From positions 237,880,609 to 237,944,608 of the forward strand of contig CP136061.1 of the NCBI GenBank assembly GCA_032622095.1: DNA of 64,000 bases. Reading direction: 5' to 3'. The position numbers and the translations under genes were made by a program. Each line of letters starts with the position of its first letter. Positions within the stretch are counted from its first letter, which is position 1. The notes beneath the pieces are model-generated. The model was not told where the DNA came from and made no database searches. It saw only the letters and a program-made list of their open reading frames with translations. Origin of the DNA: Siphonodentalium dalli. Lineage: Eukaryota > Mollusca > Scaphopoda > Gadilida > Siphonodentaliidae. Positions 1-12,200 of the stretch are shown piece after piece.

Positions 1-135
1 TCGGAAGGGGTTGGGACCCCAAGATTGGCATATTTCATTGCTCCAATGTTCAGTTAACATGCACTATATACAATAAATTCACAATTCTCAACCAGTTCCG
101 AACATCAGAAACTGATATTAAAGATATTAGTGAAA
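1..135 (+). repeat. outer end of long-inverted-repeat family D
   Basis: This stretch matches, with substitutions, 22245-22390 on the same strand and the reverse complement of about 9470-9640. All three share a GGGACC block, an ATTTCATTGCTCC block and the phrase CAGAAACTGAT followed by GATATTAGTGAAAA. It is therefore the end of the same dispersed repeat whose most complete copy lies at 9.3-12.6 kb. No coding potential is seen. Confidence 0.6.
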
Positions 136-589
136 ACAATTCCAGTTCCGGCAGCCATTTTTGGCGGCCATCTTGGGCGGGGAGTTCCAATTTTGCCCTA
201 AAAATGTGGTATTATATCTTAGCTGCCCAATTTTTTTTGCATTTGTATACATATGACAATATTTTCGCACTATAATTTGCATTAAACTGACTTAGCGACC
301 CGTCTGAAAATCGGCGGCCATGTTGGACTGGTGACCAGAAATAAAGCTCAAAATGTCGATTTCCCGGACTAAATTTGATGCACACATACATATATACATA
401 TGTCGCTAATACACTCTACTAGAATGTTCACTGTTTTATTTACCCCTACCCTATTTGAAATCTTGAACACATTACGCACTGAAGGGATAATCACACCGAC
501 CATTCAAAAACGTACATATATATATATGTTGCCAAACATGCGGCATGAAAATTGAATAAAAAAGTAAAAATGATAATGTACTATAGTAC
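136..589. other. no gene recognised
   Basis: AT-rich sequence with scattered GGCGGCCAT/CCATCTTGG phrases that recur at 3.1 kb, 9.25 kb, 19.05 kb and 58.9 kb as part of old dispersed repeats. I see no open frame, splice pair or promoter worth calling. Confidence 0.4.
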
Positions 590-596
590 TACTATT

Positions 597-710
597 ATAC
601 CTTACTCGTATTTAAATTCGCGCAGTACTATTTTTCGCGCACCCATCGGTGCGCGAATTTAAAACTGAGCGAAAAATAATACGACTCATAAGTTTATACC
701 AAAGGAATAT
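597..710 (+). repeat. short hairpin element, copy 1
   Basis: A fold-back sequence around GCGCACCCATCGGTGCGC, flanked by the blocks CTCGTATTTAAATTCGCGCA and AAAACTGAGCGAAAAATA. The same blocks occur in reverse complement at 1799-1905, so this is a small MITE-like hairpin present twice in opposite orientation about 1.2 kb apart. Confidence 0.6.
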
Positions 711-1140
711 AAGAGGGTTATTTTAAATAGAAAATAGACAATTATATTTACATGCGGGGAAACGAATCTTAACGACATTATCAATATGTATAGGCTACAC
801 GTAAACCATTTAATCATGTTTCGATCTTTTGAAATGCTTCTAAGAAGCTATTGTAGCCTGGAGGTGCACGAAAGCACTCTTTCACAACCCTGCATGGGGT
901 AACACTGTGGTCAAACAATCTGAATTAGTCATGCATTCAAAACACGCAACCAAGAGTTGATTCTTCTGAAGTCAGCAAGTCAAGTTCAGTTCCAGGATGT
1001 CCATAAATATTTATTAAATACCAGCATGCATGATAAATTGTACCATGCATGAATATAAGCACGCATCTTCACAATGAAATGATGATGCAGTTGTGTTATA
1101 TTCGATGTATATTTTCTTCGAGGTTGTCTTTATATATACA
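711..1140. other. no gene recognised
   Basis: AT-rich DNA between the hairpin element and the first HINE-like repeat. I see no coding signal. Confidence 0.4.
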
Positions 1141-1142
1141 CA

Positions 1143-1672
1143 CTAGCCGATGAGCCCGACGTTGTCCGGGCTATTCAAAAACCAAATTTCCAAGTCGATA
1201 GCTCCACCCGTTTCCGATATCTGGTCTGCGCATGCGCGAAGCTGGTGTCGCACGGGCTCGGCGACCCGATAAAATTCGTATCCGGGGCAAGATACATTCA
1301 CATAGCAAATTTCAAGTCGATAGCTCCACCAGTTTCCTATATATCGTCTGCGCATGCGCGAAGCTGGCGTCGCACGGGCTCGGTGACCCGATAAAATTCG
1401 TACTCGGGGCAAGATACATTCACATACCAAATTTAAAGTCGATAGCTCCACCCGTTTCCGAGATCTCGTCTGCGCATGCGCTGCACGGGCGTCGCACGGG
1501 CTCGCCAATACGACAACGACCACCGCCTGGTCAAACTACACACACGTACCAAGTTTCGTCCCGATCGGTCGAGAATCGTAGATTTGTATTAAGGACAGAC
1601 AGACAGACATCAAACTACACACACGTACCAAGTTTCGTCCCGATCGGTCGAGAATCGTAGATTTGTATTAAG

Positions 1673-1706
<34 letters not shown>

Positions 1707-1727
1707 GGTCTTCAAAATATATATGAG
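1143..1727 (+). mobile_element. pearl/HINE-like element with 122-bp tandem core, first copy
   Basis: The unit starts at ACTAGCCGATGAGCCCGACG, has three degenerate units of about 120 bp (each with TGCGCATGCGCGAAGC, CAAGATACATTCACAT and TCGATAGCTCCACC), then CCAAGTTTCGTCCCGATCGG (partly duplicated), a CAGACAGA microsatellite, and an AT-rich end GGTCTTCAAAATATATATGAG. The order of head, tandem core, ACAG-type microsatellite and AT-rich tail is that of bivalve pearl and Helentron-associated (HINE) elements. The assignment is inferred, because I see no Rep/helicase gene or decisive terminal hairpin. ORFs in both strands here are by-products of the repeat. Confidence 0.65.
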
Positions 1728-1798
1728 ATGTATCATTAGTGATAATTAAGAACTGAAACTGTCATCAGATACAAGACATTTACGAACATATTTCTATC

Positions 1799-1905
1799 AG
1801 TTTTGAATTCGCGCACCAGGGTGCGCGAATTCAAAGAGCGCGAATTCAAAACTGAGCGAAAAATAGTACTGCGCGAATTTAAATACGAGTAAGGTATAGA
1901 TAATG
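1799..1905 (-). repeat. short hairpin element, copy 2
   Basis: Contains GAATTCGCGCACC, AG, GGTGCGCGAATTC: 13-bp arms around a 2-base loop. It then shares the GCGAAAAATAGTACTGCGCG and TTAAATACGAGTAAGGTAT blocks, inverted relative to 597-710. Confidence 0.65.
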
Positions 1906-2524
1906 AATGGCTTGTCGACAAGACCTTAATTATTTATTATATTATATCGAACATTGGTGTCAATTATCTCACAATGTATGTGTCTGATTTTGTCACATTT
2001 TTATTTACCGTGAATTTTGGAAATCGGTATCAGATTTTACAATTTACGGCATTCTTTTTACGATGGCACGGGCGCAGCATAACTATTGTTATTAGTTACA
2101 TCTAGCAGCATCTCTTCATTATTCATGCATTTATTTCTATAAATACGTCATTAGCAAAGAGATTTCGGCCAGCTTTTAGAAAACGGAAAGGAAGCTATAA
2201 ATAACGTCTACTGGCATTACAAAATTAGGACTGGTCGCTTGCCAAGTAAACGGACAAACTATTAAATACATTGAATAGCTATGATCGTACATTTGTAAGA
2301 TCATTACAATTCACAATAAATCTAATGTAAAACCGATATTGCAACAAGTATCGTACAAGTTATAGTTTGAGATTAGCCTTATCTCCAGGCGGCTCATCCG
2401 ATTTCGCGAAATAAGATTGTTACCATAAATAGAAAAAGAATAGTAGGCATGTAGGAATCCTACTGGGGTACTATAGTAAAATAGTATAGCAGTGTGCAGC
2501 CAATAAGAATGCGAGAAAGTCACG
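1906..2524. other. no gene recognised
   Basis: AT-rich, no convincing open frame or repeat boundary seen. Confidence 0.4.
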
Positions 2525-2810
2525 TGAGATATAATATAGTGTATTATACCATGGTAGTACTTTATACCGTACTATAGTACTACTACATTAGAAGTACCGT
2601 AGTTCTACCACAGTAAATTTACCAAATATACCATAGTAATACTATATTTAAAGTATACCATAGAAAAAAGTGTCCAAAATACTCCAGTGCATTTGTACTA
2701 GAGTACTAATGTGGTACTTTCTAAAAGTACCATAGTAAAGTGTCCAATATACTGTAGTACATTTGTACTGGAGTATTAATTTCTATAGTGCTTTTATAAG
2801 GGTATATATA
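2525..2810. repeat. TAGTAC/TATGGTA-rich degenerate repeat
   Basis: Dense alternation of ACTATAGTACT, TACCATAGTA and GTACTAGAGTAC words, many of them palindromic. Within it, GTACCATAGTAAAGTGTCC and a variant starting TACCATAGAAAAAAGTGTCC repeat about 70 bp apart. Similar words recur at 570-600, 5640-5720 and 6160-6300, so this is a dispersed family rather than one array. Confidence 0.55.
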
Positions 2811-2959
2811 GGCCTAATTAATCCATGCATGTACAACATTTAGATGCAAATACTACTGGTAAGGCTGATGGGGGAAAGATATTTTGCGTTTGGTTGCTCG
2901 ACTGAACAGGCGGCGAGATGTGTTTAGATCGCCAATTATTGTCATCGCATTTCGAAAGA

Positions 2960-3330
2960 AATGGATGGTTCATTGGTTCCCAACCAGAGGTCACCCCAAA
3001 ATCCATATGAAGTTTGGTAAGGATCATATGAGGGATGTGGTCTGTAGGTGTGTCAAAGATTTAGTCATGCAAAGAATAAATTCCAAGATGGCTGTGGGCG
3101 GCCATGTTTTTCATCGAAAATCGTTCATATTCGATAGCTCATAATCAAAAGGTGATCAAAAACATGCTGTAAATATTCGAAAAAAAATCTCCAATAATTG
3201 CGGGATGCAGGAGGTGGTGATGGATTCAAATTTTAAATCCAAGATGGCTGCTGGCGGCCATGTTTTAATGAATTTCGGGGGGGGGGGTCGATTGCTCCAA
3301 TCTAGAAGTCACCTCAAACTTTCAAAGAAC
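2960..3330 (+). repeat. dispersed repeat family F fragment
   Basis: The phrase GAGGTCACCCC, then CCATATGAAGTTTGG occurs here and in reverse complement at about 22525-22580. A second GTCACCTC block lies at 3308. CCAAGATGGCTG and GGCGGCCATGTTTT blocks repeat at 3088 and 3240. It is old and divergent. Confidence 0.45.
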
Positions 3331-4186
3331 CGAATGTAGTATAGTGGTCTGTATGGGGTGCGGAAAAGTTAATTGTTGAGGGACGCACGCACAACGACAA
3401 ACCATGACAATAGCTTAAAGATGGGTTATCTCTTTATTTAATGGTACTCAATCCGATCAGATGGTCCCCATACCACCAAGATACAACAACAACAACAATA
3501 TTTCTTCAAAATACGCTTTAGTTATCAGAATCGATTTATTGCAACAAAATAATGCTAACCACTGTCAACTATGGTATCAAATTTTCCAAAACTTGTTTAT
3601 TTATCAACATTTTGTTCAACAAAATAAGGCCATATTATCACTAAAGTATCACGAAATTTGACCGTATTACCACGTGATTTTAGAGTTATCCATCTTCATC
3701 CGCAAATTTGTGCGAGACCCTCCGTTTGACCACGTGTTTCTGGGCCACACAATATTACACATCTCGAGAAATAACAAACTTCAAAAATCGATATCTGATC
3801 ACTCTGACCTTTGATGGGTGGGTTCCTCGACTCGAATCAAATATGTTTTCACCCCAGGCCAAAGAAATAGTAATTTAGGAGCGTCTGAGTACCTTTAACA
3901 ATTTTGAATTAGTTTCGTGGGTATAAAATAATAAATATGATTTGAAGACCCATGTCCGGAAACGCTTCTCTCAAATAATATTGATTTTATTTAGAATATT
4001 ATATCATAAAATGAGATGATTAAGTGGGACACTTTATTATTCTATTTTTAGAACAGACCATTCAGGCGACACCATATAGCGATATAGACATTAAGTTGTT
4101 TCCATAGCTATGCTCCGAACGTCAAATATCCCAGATTGATTGTGTGTATTGTTTTATTATATAGTCATAAGCGATAATGAGTCTAA
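3331..4186. other. no gene recognised
   Basis: The short open frame at 3461-3661 is asparagine/glutamine-rich translation of AT-rich, AAC-repeat DNA and shows no domain or codon pattern. Nothing else can be supported here. Confidence 0.4.
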
Positions 4187-4190
4187 TTAA

Positions 4191-4694
4191 AGGTACGGGC
4201 GGTGTTAGCGGTGGGTATGCTGTTAAAATATTCTCCTTCGTCAAAAACCGCCATAAACAGAAAGAATAGTAAAATATAGACATACCTTGTTCTTATACCA
4301 ATCAGAAATATGGCATAAACAGTATGTTATTGTCAAATGTTTTTCCTTTGTTATGTAAACAAAAGCAAAAAAAACGTACAGAACCTGGCTTTTGTTTAGA
4401 TCCGGATATGGTAAACATAAAGAGCGTTATTTGCTACTGTTTTCCTGATATGGAAATAATAAAGAGCGTTTATACCATTTGTGTGTGATTAACCAATAGA
4501 ATTGAGCTGCGTTATGTAAACAGAAGCAAAACTTATGTAACACGAGCAGGTTCTTGTTTACGTACGCCATCGTACGTCTTGACGACAATATACTATTTAC
4601 GCGCTGATTATGTTTGGCATATGTAAAAAACTATATATATTTTAATATTCCTTCTCTTGAATATTTCTACAACGAACGCCACACGTACGTGCCT
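4191..4694. mobile_element. non-autonomous TTAA-flanked element (Kolobok/piggyBac-type MITE), 504 bp
   Basis: TTAA lies on both sides (4187-4190 and 4695-4698). The ends are AGGTACGGGCGG on the left and the complement of AGGCACGTACGTG on the right. TTAA duplications are made by piggyBac and Kolobok/T2 transposases; the TTAAAGG start favours Kolobok/T2. There is no transposase frame inside. Two copies of the word AAAGAGCGTT lie at 4419 and 4461. Confidence 0.5.
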
Positions 4695-5555
4695 TTAACG
4701 TTTATTTCTGACCAATTATAAAATATTATTTCTGGTCTCTGTTAACAGTAACAACTATGGTTCGTTAGCTAAACAACCACACGTTTTAGACCAGAAACTA
4801 TTCGAAATATAATCAATAGTAATCGATAGAAGCAATTCCGGATACGGGTCTTCGGTTAATATCTTATATTTTATACCCCGGTAACTATATCACACATGTT
4901 TACAACGAGATAGACCACCTTTAAACTTGACTTTCAAGTCGAGCTAAAAATGTTAGAATTAATTACGAAAATATACTTAGCGGGCCCCTGGACCTGGAGT
5001 AACATCATGTCTGGATTATCGCGAAACGCGCTGTCTGGATTCCGGCTCGACGCAACTTTGTTGCATGGTGGGAAACGAGTTATATTTTTAGTTTATACTG
5101 GCGGGTTTTCCCATACGGTATATTTAGAACAAGGAAACTGGTGAAATTGTTGTGCAACTAAATTTTACGAGGAATGAATATGCCAAATGTTCAACATTAA
5201 CAGCATATATAAAGGTAAGATACTTCCCGTGAGTGCTTTGTTTTTGCTGATCTCTTATCTGCGAACATAAACTTAGGCGTATCGACTCGTATTCGATAGT
5301 CATATTTAAAATATCAACATATTTCAGACCCGGAACCGAAACTAATTATATGTAATTTATTACCTTGGCTAGAACAACGAAAACGGCGCTTTTTAGGCCG
5401 TCGCCTGGGGCACCAAAGAAACAGAAATCACTGACTTTTAGACCACTATTTATAGATTATCTGGTGAGTTATAATCTATAACTCCCTGGATAATCTTTAA
5501 TTCTAAAAGTGGCATAAAAGTAAGTTATTGCAGCCTCCGTGGTTTCATGCATGGA
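4695..5555. other. no gene recognised
   Basis: The open frame at 4950-5144 (64 codons) has no recognisable domain, and the flanks lack splice sites that would extend it. I treat it as chance. Confidence 0.35.
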
Positions 5556-5564
5556 ATTTCCAAA

Positions 5565-5625
5565 AATGGGGGTGTGCATCACGAGACACCCCAACCCCCT
5601 GTCATCACACATGTCCCTGTACACA
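5565..5625 (-). repeat. terminal fragment of the hAT-like family
   Basis: The reverse complement reads CAGGGACATGTG, then GACAGGGGGTTGGGGTGTCTC. This is the left end of the hAT-like element seen complete at 51045-52170. Only about 60 bp is kept. Confidence 0.5.
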
Positions 5626-5639
5626 TGTGTCCATATGTA

Positions 5640-6300
5640 CCACAGTACATGTAATTTAACTATGAGTTTATAGTAAACTATAGTATTACTATATTATAGT
5701 ATGCTATAGTCCAGTATTACTATAGTATAATGTGAAAGGGTCACTCTCACACAAAAAAGTGCTGAAGGGTACACAGGTTTTGAAAATGTGCTGAAGGGTA
5801 CACAGGGTTTGTGATCGGTACTAATGCAGTTACTGTAACTGTGTTCCCGAAAGTCTGGCGCCCATCAGCAGTTCGTATTCAGTTCAGTTTAATTTTCCTT
5901 GGAACATACACTATTATTCTCTAACAGAAATCATGGCAGACACGAAAACTAAAAGTCATTTAGGAGAGGGGGTACCCATAAGTGAGTTAGCTCTTGTCCT
6001 CCAATCCCATTGTCTGTATAAAAAATGTATGTGTTATATATCATGTGTTATATAAATTAGACAAATAAATATGTTTAAACTAAAAGTCATTTAGAACGAT
6101 ATTTCAAAACCTGCGTACCATTCAGCACGTTTTCAAAAACTGTATCACAGTAAATATAAGTGTACTATGGTACTTCCCATAATACTACTGTGATATACCA
6201 TGGTATACTATAACACCTAGTAAAATGCCCTTTTATCGCTGTAAGGTATGATGGTTTACTATGAAAACTGAGGTATTGTACCATTCTCTCACTGTGTATA
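5640..6300. repeat. TACTATAG-word region
   Basis: AT-rich, with the same ACTATAG/TAGTACC/TACCATGG words as 2525-2810, plus a short tandem of GTGCTGAAGGGTACACAGG at 5760-5810. The weak exon candidate at 5934 lies inside. Confidence 0.4.
5934..5981 (+). other. possible orphan first coding exon (weak)
   Basis: An ATG with an acceptable start context is followed by 16 sense codons and then a very good splice donor (ATAA|GTGAGT). The encoded start is MADTKTKSHLGEGVPI. I cannot find the next exon, and the word AAACTAAAAGTCATTTAG is repeated 130 bp downstream, so part of this may be repeat-derived. Recorded only as a weak candidate. Confidence 0.15.
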
Positions 6301-6880
6301 AATTTTACATAACATACCATGTCAATCTAGCAATGGTTACCCAGTGTCTGTTTATTTGAATCTACTGTTAAAGGTCAAAAGATAAAATCGTCACAACTTG
6401 GTTTTTACATGCCCGAAGCCAGCCATATCACATGAGGCCGAATGTTATCTATTTGACCTTCAAAAGTAGATTCAAATCAACGTATCATTTCTGTTCCCCC
6501 ATAGAAATGAATAGGGTAATTTGAACCCAATATTTGAGTATTTGATCATTTTGAACTAAATAAAGAATAAATTCAAATTCATGTACTGTTTGATATTTTT
6601 ACCATAACAGATTGCACCATAAATAACTTAACACAAATTGAATTGTCACAAGTATTTACAAATACTGATATATCACTCTTGAAATCATTCCTCTCTTTTG
6701 TTTGACAAATATACAATACAGACACATTTCTGTGCGGTTCACAGAACTATCTTGGGGTTTACTTCCGCGTTATGACGCAAACGAAAATATGATATTCCGG
6801 AATCGAGACAGCTGCGTACACGATATGGAAAAAAAAATCTGTGTCATGGTTCCCAGAAATATCATGGGGTTCAATGTTGA
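6301..6880. other. no gene recognised
   Basis: The overlapping plus and minus frames at 6702-6974 are mirror images of one AT-rich segment that ends in a palindrome. Neither has a domain. Confidence 0.35.
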
Positions 6881-6881
6881 C

Positions 6882-6938
6882 CACACAATACGGGTTTATC
6901 TTGTGTATACACAAGATAAACTCGTACGTATTGTGTGT
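6882..6938. repeat. near-perfect palindrome, ~26-bp arms
   Basis: Arms CACACAATACG...TTTATCTTGTGTA and TACACAAGATAAA...GTATTGTGTG meet at GTGTA|TACAC with no loop; a few bases are unpaired in one arm. It sits directly upstream of a CCAAT/TATA pair. Confidence 0.75.
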
Positions 6939-6947
6939 AGCTATCGA

Positions 6948-7040
6948 CCAATCAAATTGAAGATAGCACACTAGTCAGTCGATAATTGCATATGAATACT
7001 ATATATATAAATAGCTAACAGCCAGTTCACCATCTAAGTT
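6948..7040 (+). promoter_or_regulatory. candidate RNA polymerase II core promoter
   Basis: CCAAT at 6948-6952 is followed about 50 bp later by TATATAAATAG (7004-7014), a good TATA box, with a C-rich stretch about 25-35 bp further where a start site would fall. No open frame follows; the first ATG (7267) stops after seven codons. If real it drives a spliced or non-coding transcript, or belongs to a decayed gene. The TATA match in AT-rich DNA could be chance. Confidence 0.3.
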
Positions 7041-7287
7041 CAACCAACCAACTTCCACACACAATTCAGTGACAATTTACACCATTGAGCAATAGTAATT
7101 GTGCATAGCGGCGAATCGTATTTGCTCATAGAGTGATCTTTTGTAAATCTGAAGTACCCAAACGTGATATATAGTGTTACCTATTATATCCCGCAATCGA
7201 AAATTGTAAAAGGTCGTCACATTTGGGCATTCTCAAATGTGATTTACTGTTACAATTTCTAAGTGAAATGTACATATTGCCAGGGTC

Positions 7288-8322
7288 ATAGACGTGGCAA
7301 CAGGGGGGGGGGGGGGTGGTGTCTCACGCCCCTAACTTTGGTCAAAATTTTCAACAGTTGGAAATTTCATACCTGACACAACATTAGTTGGAAATTTCAC
7401 ACCAACAATACGTTGAAAATGTTCTTGTAGTTTGATTTTCAAACAATTTATTGGGGGGAATTTATTGTTTTTGGACCAATATTTGCATATTTTCCTTCTT
7501 TTGGTAAAATTTTTGGACTGAAATGGCCATCAGTTAGAAATTTTCCAACCTTAGGGGGTGTCAGGTTGGAAATTTCCAACACTTGGAAAGCTTGTGTCCT
7601 GGTCCATCCATCCCCCATGGCCAGTCAGAAACTTCTAGTTAATTTAAGAAAACAATATTGTCCTACATTTGGTCAAAATTGTCACGGGAATTGTCATCAG
7701 TTGTAAATTTTCCAATCTAAGTCGGGGTATCAGGTTTGAAATTTGCTAGGATTTTGCGATTTTCTTGTTCAGATTTCAAAATTTTCGTACACCAGGCCGA
7801 ACCATGGTCGGCCCGGTGTGTCCTGGTCCCTCCCTGTGGCCAATAAAAACTGCTAATGAGTTTAAGAAAACAATATTTTACTACAATTGGTTAAAATTGT
7901 TGACTGAAATGGTAATCAGTTGGAAAAATTCAAAACTAAGGGAAAGTATGAGGTTTGAAATTTCCAACACTAGGGAAGCTTGAGGTCAGTCTAGATGCTA
8001 TGATTTTGCGATTTTCTTGTTTAGTTTTCAAAATTTTCTCACACCGGGCCGAACAACTATGTGTGTCCGGTTATATTGCCCGTAGTCGTGTGCATTTGTC
8101 TGGAGTTAGACCACTAGATGTTAGGATTTGTGCAATTTTCAGGTTCAAAATATATGAATATTATCATACCGGGTAGATAGAGGCATGTGAACACTTAGGT
8201 GCAAAGGGGGGGGGGTGCAAATGGAATTATGCAAAACCTTGTCTCTGCTCTGATTCAAGGGGGTGCAGTTGGAATTATCAAGGTGGACACCCCCCCCCCC
8301 CCTCCCAACGGAGATCCTCCAG
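7288..8322 (+). mobile_element. hAT-like non-autonomous element, copy 1
   Basis: Left end GACGTGGCAACAGGGG, right end GCCACGTCCCGG. The interior has the GTTGGAAATTTCAT and GGTTTGAAATTTCC modules shared with 51045-52170. Flanks GCCAGGGT and CCCAGGGT match at seven of eight bases, fitting an 8-bp target duplication. It lacks a transposase frame. Long poly-G/poly-C runs lie near both ends (7302 and 8290). Confidence 0.6.
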
Positions 8323-8335
8323 CCACGTCCCGGGC

Positions 8336-9299
8336 CCAGGGTCACCTCATATGAGTATTGTACATGTAGACAGTACTGGCAGAGGTTCCACGTGTCGCTT
8401 CTGTTTTATGGTTGACCGGTGTCCAGCGGGCAGTGGGTATATAACGAGTCTGGTAGCTCTCCAGTAAAATATAAAACAACCATCCATAGTATACGTACAC
8501 CAAGTGCCTCCTGTCCATCGTGCATTATAGATTTGGGTTTCGCGCAGCTTGCACGTAATTTACATTTAGCGGATCGGATATGTGCCAGAAAATAGGCGAA
8601 TCGTTACACTTTGTGAATAAATTACGAAATTTCGCACACTTAATCTTTGGTATGTCTCAGTTTAAAAAAATCGGTAGGCACAAAAATCCAAAATGTTGTT
8701 TGTTGCCATGGAAACGAATAGATTTTTTTTCAAAAACTAGTAAACAAAAATTAAAATTGGACTTAGTTTGTACCAATTTCATATGATAAGTTTCAATTTA
8801 AGATAATATCATCATCGGTAGCCAAGACAATATGACAGATTTTTCGGATTCAGTTATTGATTGACCACAATAAACGAAGTTTTATATGAACACTGGTTGG
8901 CGAGAATTGGAAATATCAAGTTCGAGATTGGCCGGTTGTTGACAAATTGAAGTTCAGGTAGTAGCTCTTGTGCACATGATAAGAATGGGAATTCATGCTT
9001 TAAGATTACCTTCGCAGCTCTGAAATGCTATATATATATATCCTCAAAGCAGGTTTCACCATACCCATACTTAGGCCCTAGTTTCCATGGGAACAATAGT
9101 TCCCCAATTAACTCTGCCAACACGTACACTTGCCCAGGAGCTGATAGGGTTAGTCACCCCCAAGATTTAACTTCACATGACTCATTTTCTTCCTTATGAT
9201 GCCCCTCAACTTTGAATGAATGTTAACACGAAAAAAAAATGGCCGTGTAGACACCAGACAAGATGGCGTCCAACATGGCCGCCGTTATTCAGATGGGTC
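8336..9299. other. no gene recognised
   Basis: The open frame at 8580-8786 (68 codons, lysine-rich) has no recognisable domain. A GTATATAAC box at 8436 lies in the right setting for a promoter but leads to nothing coding. The 3-prime 100 bp holds the GATGGCG/ATGGCCGCC words seen in other old repeats. Confidence 0.35.
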
Positions 9300-12200
9300 A
9301 CTAAGTCAGGTCGATGCTAATGATAGTGAGAAAATCTTGTCATATGTATACAAATGTATATACTTTTGTGAAGATAAGATACAATTCCACTTTTTATAGT
9401 AAAATGGGAACTCCCGATCCAAGATAGTCTCCAAAATGGAAGCCGGAAGTGGAAAATTTGATTTTTTTTTCCTAATAACAACTTGATCAATTTCTGCTGT
9501 ATGGAACTGACTGATAATTCTGGCTTTATTTTGTACTTTTCATTTAAGTGATCGTTGGAGCAATGAAATATGCTATACATGTGGTCCCAGTCTCTTCCGA
9601 TCCCTAAAAAATTTGATTTTACAGAATGCGGTAAAAAATTCACCAAAAATCACCATTGGGATTGTAGTCATATTTCAACAAGAAATGGGCAGAACTGTGC
9701 ACTGTAAGTAAGGCATACCATTACTTATGAATATTCCAACTCAATCTGACTCAATGCATGCCAAAATGACGGCCAAAATATTAAAAATGGTAGATTTCGC
9801 CCTAGCGTGTCATGCAATTGATTAAAAGTTGGGATATAATTAATACAATTGGCTATTGTGTATCTTATACATTGAATACTAACATTTCTGATGCACCTCG
9901 CTTGATTGTTATTATTGTTAATAGCCACTGACATTACCAGAATTATTGGATTTTTTTCTATCACAAACTTGACATCAAAATCGGCAAAAAAAATTAACTT
10001 TTCGGGTTTGGACTATTTGTTCAAGTAAAATGGAACTATCATTGGTATAAAATCTGGTTATTGTTTTTATATGTCTTAAATGCGTGGCACTGATGTGTTT
10101 TAGGCAAAGTTACCCAATATAGCTTGTAAAATGGCAACCAAATGGTAAAAAAAGTCTAAATGTTCTATTCTGGTTGTATCAGTACCTTAATTATGCGACA
10201 TGACACATTCATGCTAAAGGATGCAGTATGGGATGTTACCAAAAACTTCTTTTGGGATACTGGCCATGATCGTTTTGACCGGAAATGGGCAGAACTTTGA
10301 AACTGAACTGAGATGGGCCATATTATGTGGCTACTCTGCCAAATAACACCAAAATTCGGACCCATTGGCATCAAAATTGATTGACTTATGTCAGGAAAAC
10401 CGTTTCCTCCTTTGTGCAGATAACACGCCATCATGCTATGGAACACTCTGACATTACCTCTCTATCAATTAACATATCCATGAGTTATTGTGGAAAGCGA
10501 TAGTCACCCAAAGGTACACCTGCGCAACCCACCCATGAACATGCAATCACTCCATATGTAGCCACTCGCTTCATATACATACACCTCACGCGTGACCATA
10601 CAGCCACACTTGGTATACCCGTACACCCGTACATGACTGTACAGTCACACCAGGTATTACCCTACACCTCACCATTGACTATATGATGTGTACTTGTTCA
10701 CCACATCGATTATCATACAGTCACTTCTTGTCAGTGACAATACAATCACTCCCTGTATATGTATTTCCCACACCCATGGCCTTATAGCCACTCAAGATAT
10801 ACATATACACTGCAACCATAACCATAGTCACTCCAGGTATACATATACACATCACCAATGGCCATACAGCCCTTCTATATATCCCATACTCTGCACACAC
10901 GGCAATTCATACACGCCAGGCATCAATGTACATCTCGCTCATGCCAATTCGGCCACTCGCTGTATACTAACACACCACATTCGTGGTAATACAGTAACTC
11001 CTCGTATGCATATTCCCTCCACCATTTGGCCATACTTTTGCTCTTTCTGCACCTATTTGCCACACATATGGACATATATACATATAAACCCCACCCATGC
11101 ATATATATAGTCACTCCAGGTATACATAAACACCTCACCTATGGCCAGACAACCATATATATACCAATACCCCGCATTACACCTCAACATTGACCATACA
11201 GTCATTCCCGGTATACATTTGGCAACACCCATTACAATATAGCCACTCAATATATACATATACACCCCACTCATGGCCATACAGTATCTCCGGGTATACA
11301 TCTACACCCCACCAATGGCCATGGAGCTCTTTAATATATACCAATACCATGAACACACGGCCATCCATACACTCCAGACTTGCATATACATCTCACCAAT
11401 GGCAATTCAGACACTCGCTGTATACTCACACACCGCATTGTATATCCATTTATTCACTCAGTGTATACCTCTGACCACACCCATTACCACAGAGTCACGG
11501 CATGTATACATATACAGGACACCTCATCAATAGATATACCAATATCCCGCACACACGGCCATTTGCACACTCCAGACTTGCACATACACATCAACCATGA
11601 CAACCCAGCAACTCGCTGTATACTGATACACACACCCATGAAATACAGACACAGCAAAGATGCATATACATACCATATACACACATGACCACAAGGGCAG
11701 TTCCTATATACACACACGCCCGCCGATGACTATCCATCTATACATGTACTCCATGTATGCATATGCACTTCAACAACCATGACCGTACATTCATTCCTTG
11801 CACGCCTATATACATTATCCATAAGCATATAACCACTCCCCATGTGTCCGTACACCCACCCATGATCATACAGCCAACACGTGTATTGATATACACCCAT
11901 CCATGACAATACTACCAAGGTACACCTGTAAATCCCACACAAGGCTATCTCGGCACGTCACATATACATAAACAACACGCCGATGACCATGCAGCTACTC
12001 TCGTTATACCCATACACCACTTCAGTGATTATACAGCCTCTCCCTATATACCTAATCACTTCGTGCATGGCCATACATCCACTCCTTGTATACACATGCA
12101 TCTCATGGACACCCATCCATGACCATATAGCCACTCCTTGTATAACTATTCACATCGTTCATGATCGTACAATAGCTCCCTCTAAACATATTCACCTCAC

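Noticed and set aside
1600-1700. Duplicated CAAACTACACACACGTACC block as a possible attachment site
   Set aside because: It is a local 73-bp tandem duplication within the HINE-like tail, with no integrase or second site.
10688-11717. Frames rich in histidine, tyrosine and threonine on both strands
   Set aside because: Translations of the TATACATATACACC minisatellite; mirrored frames exist on both strands.
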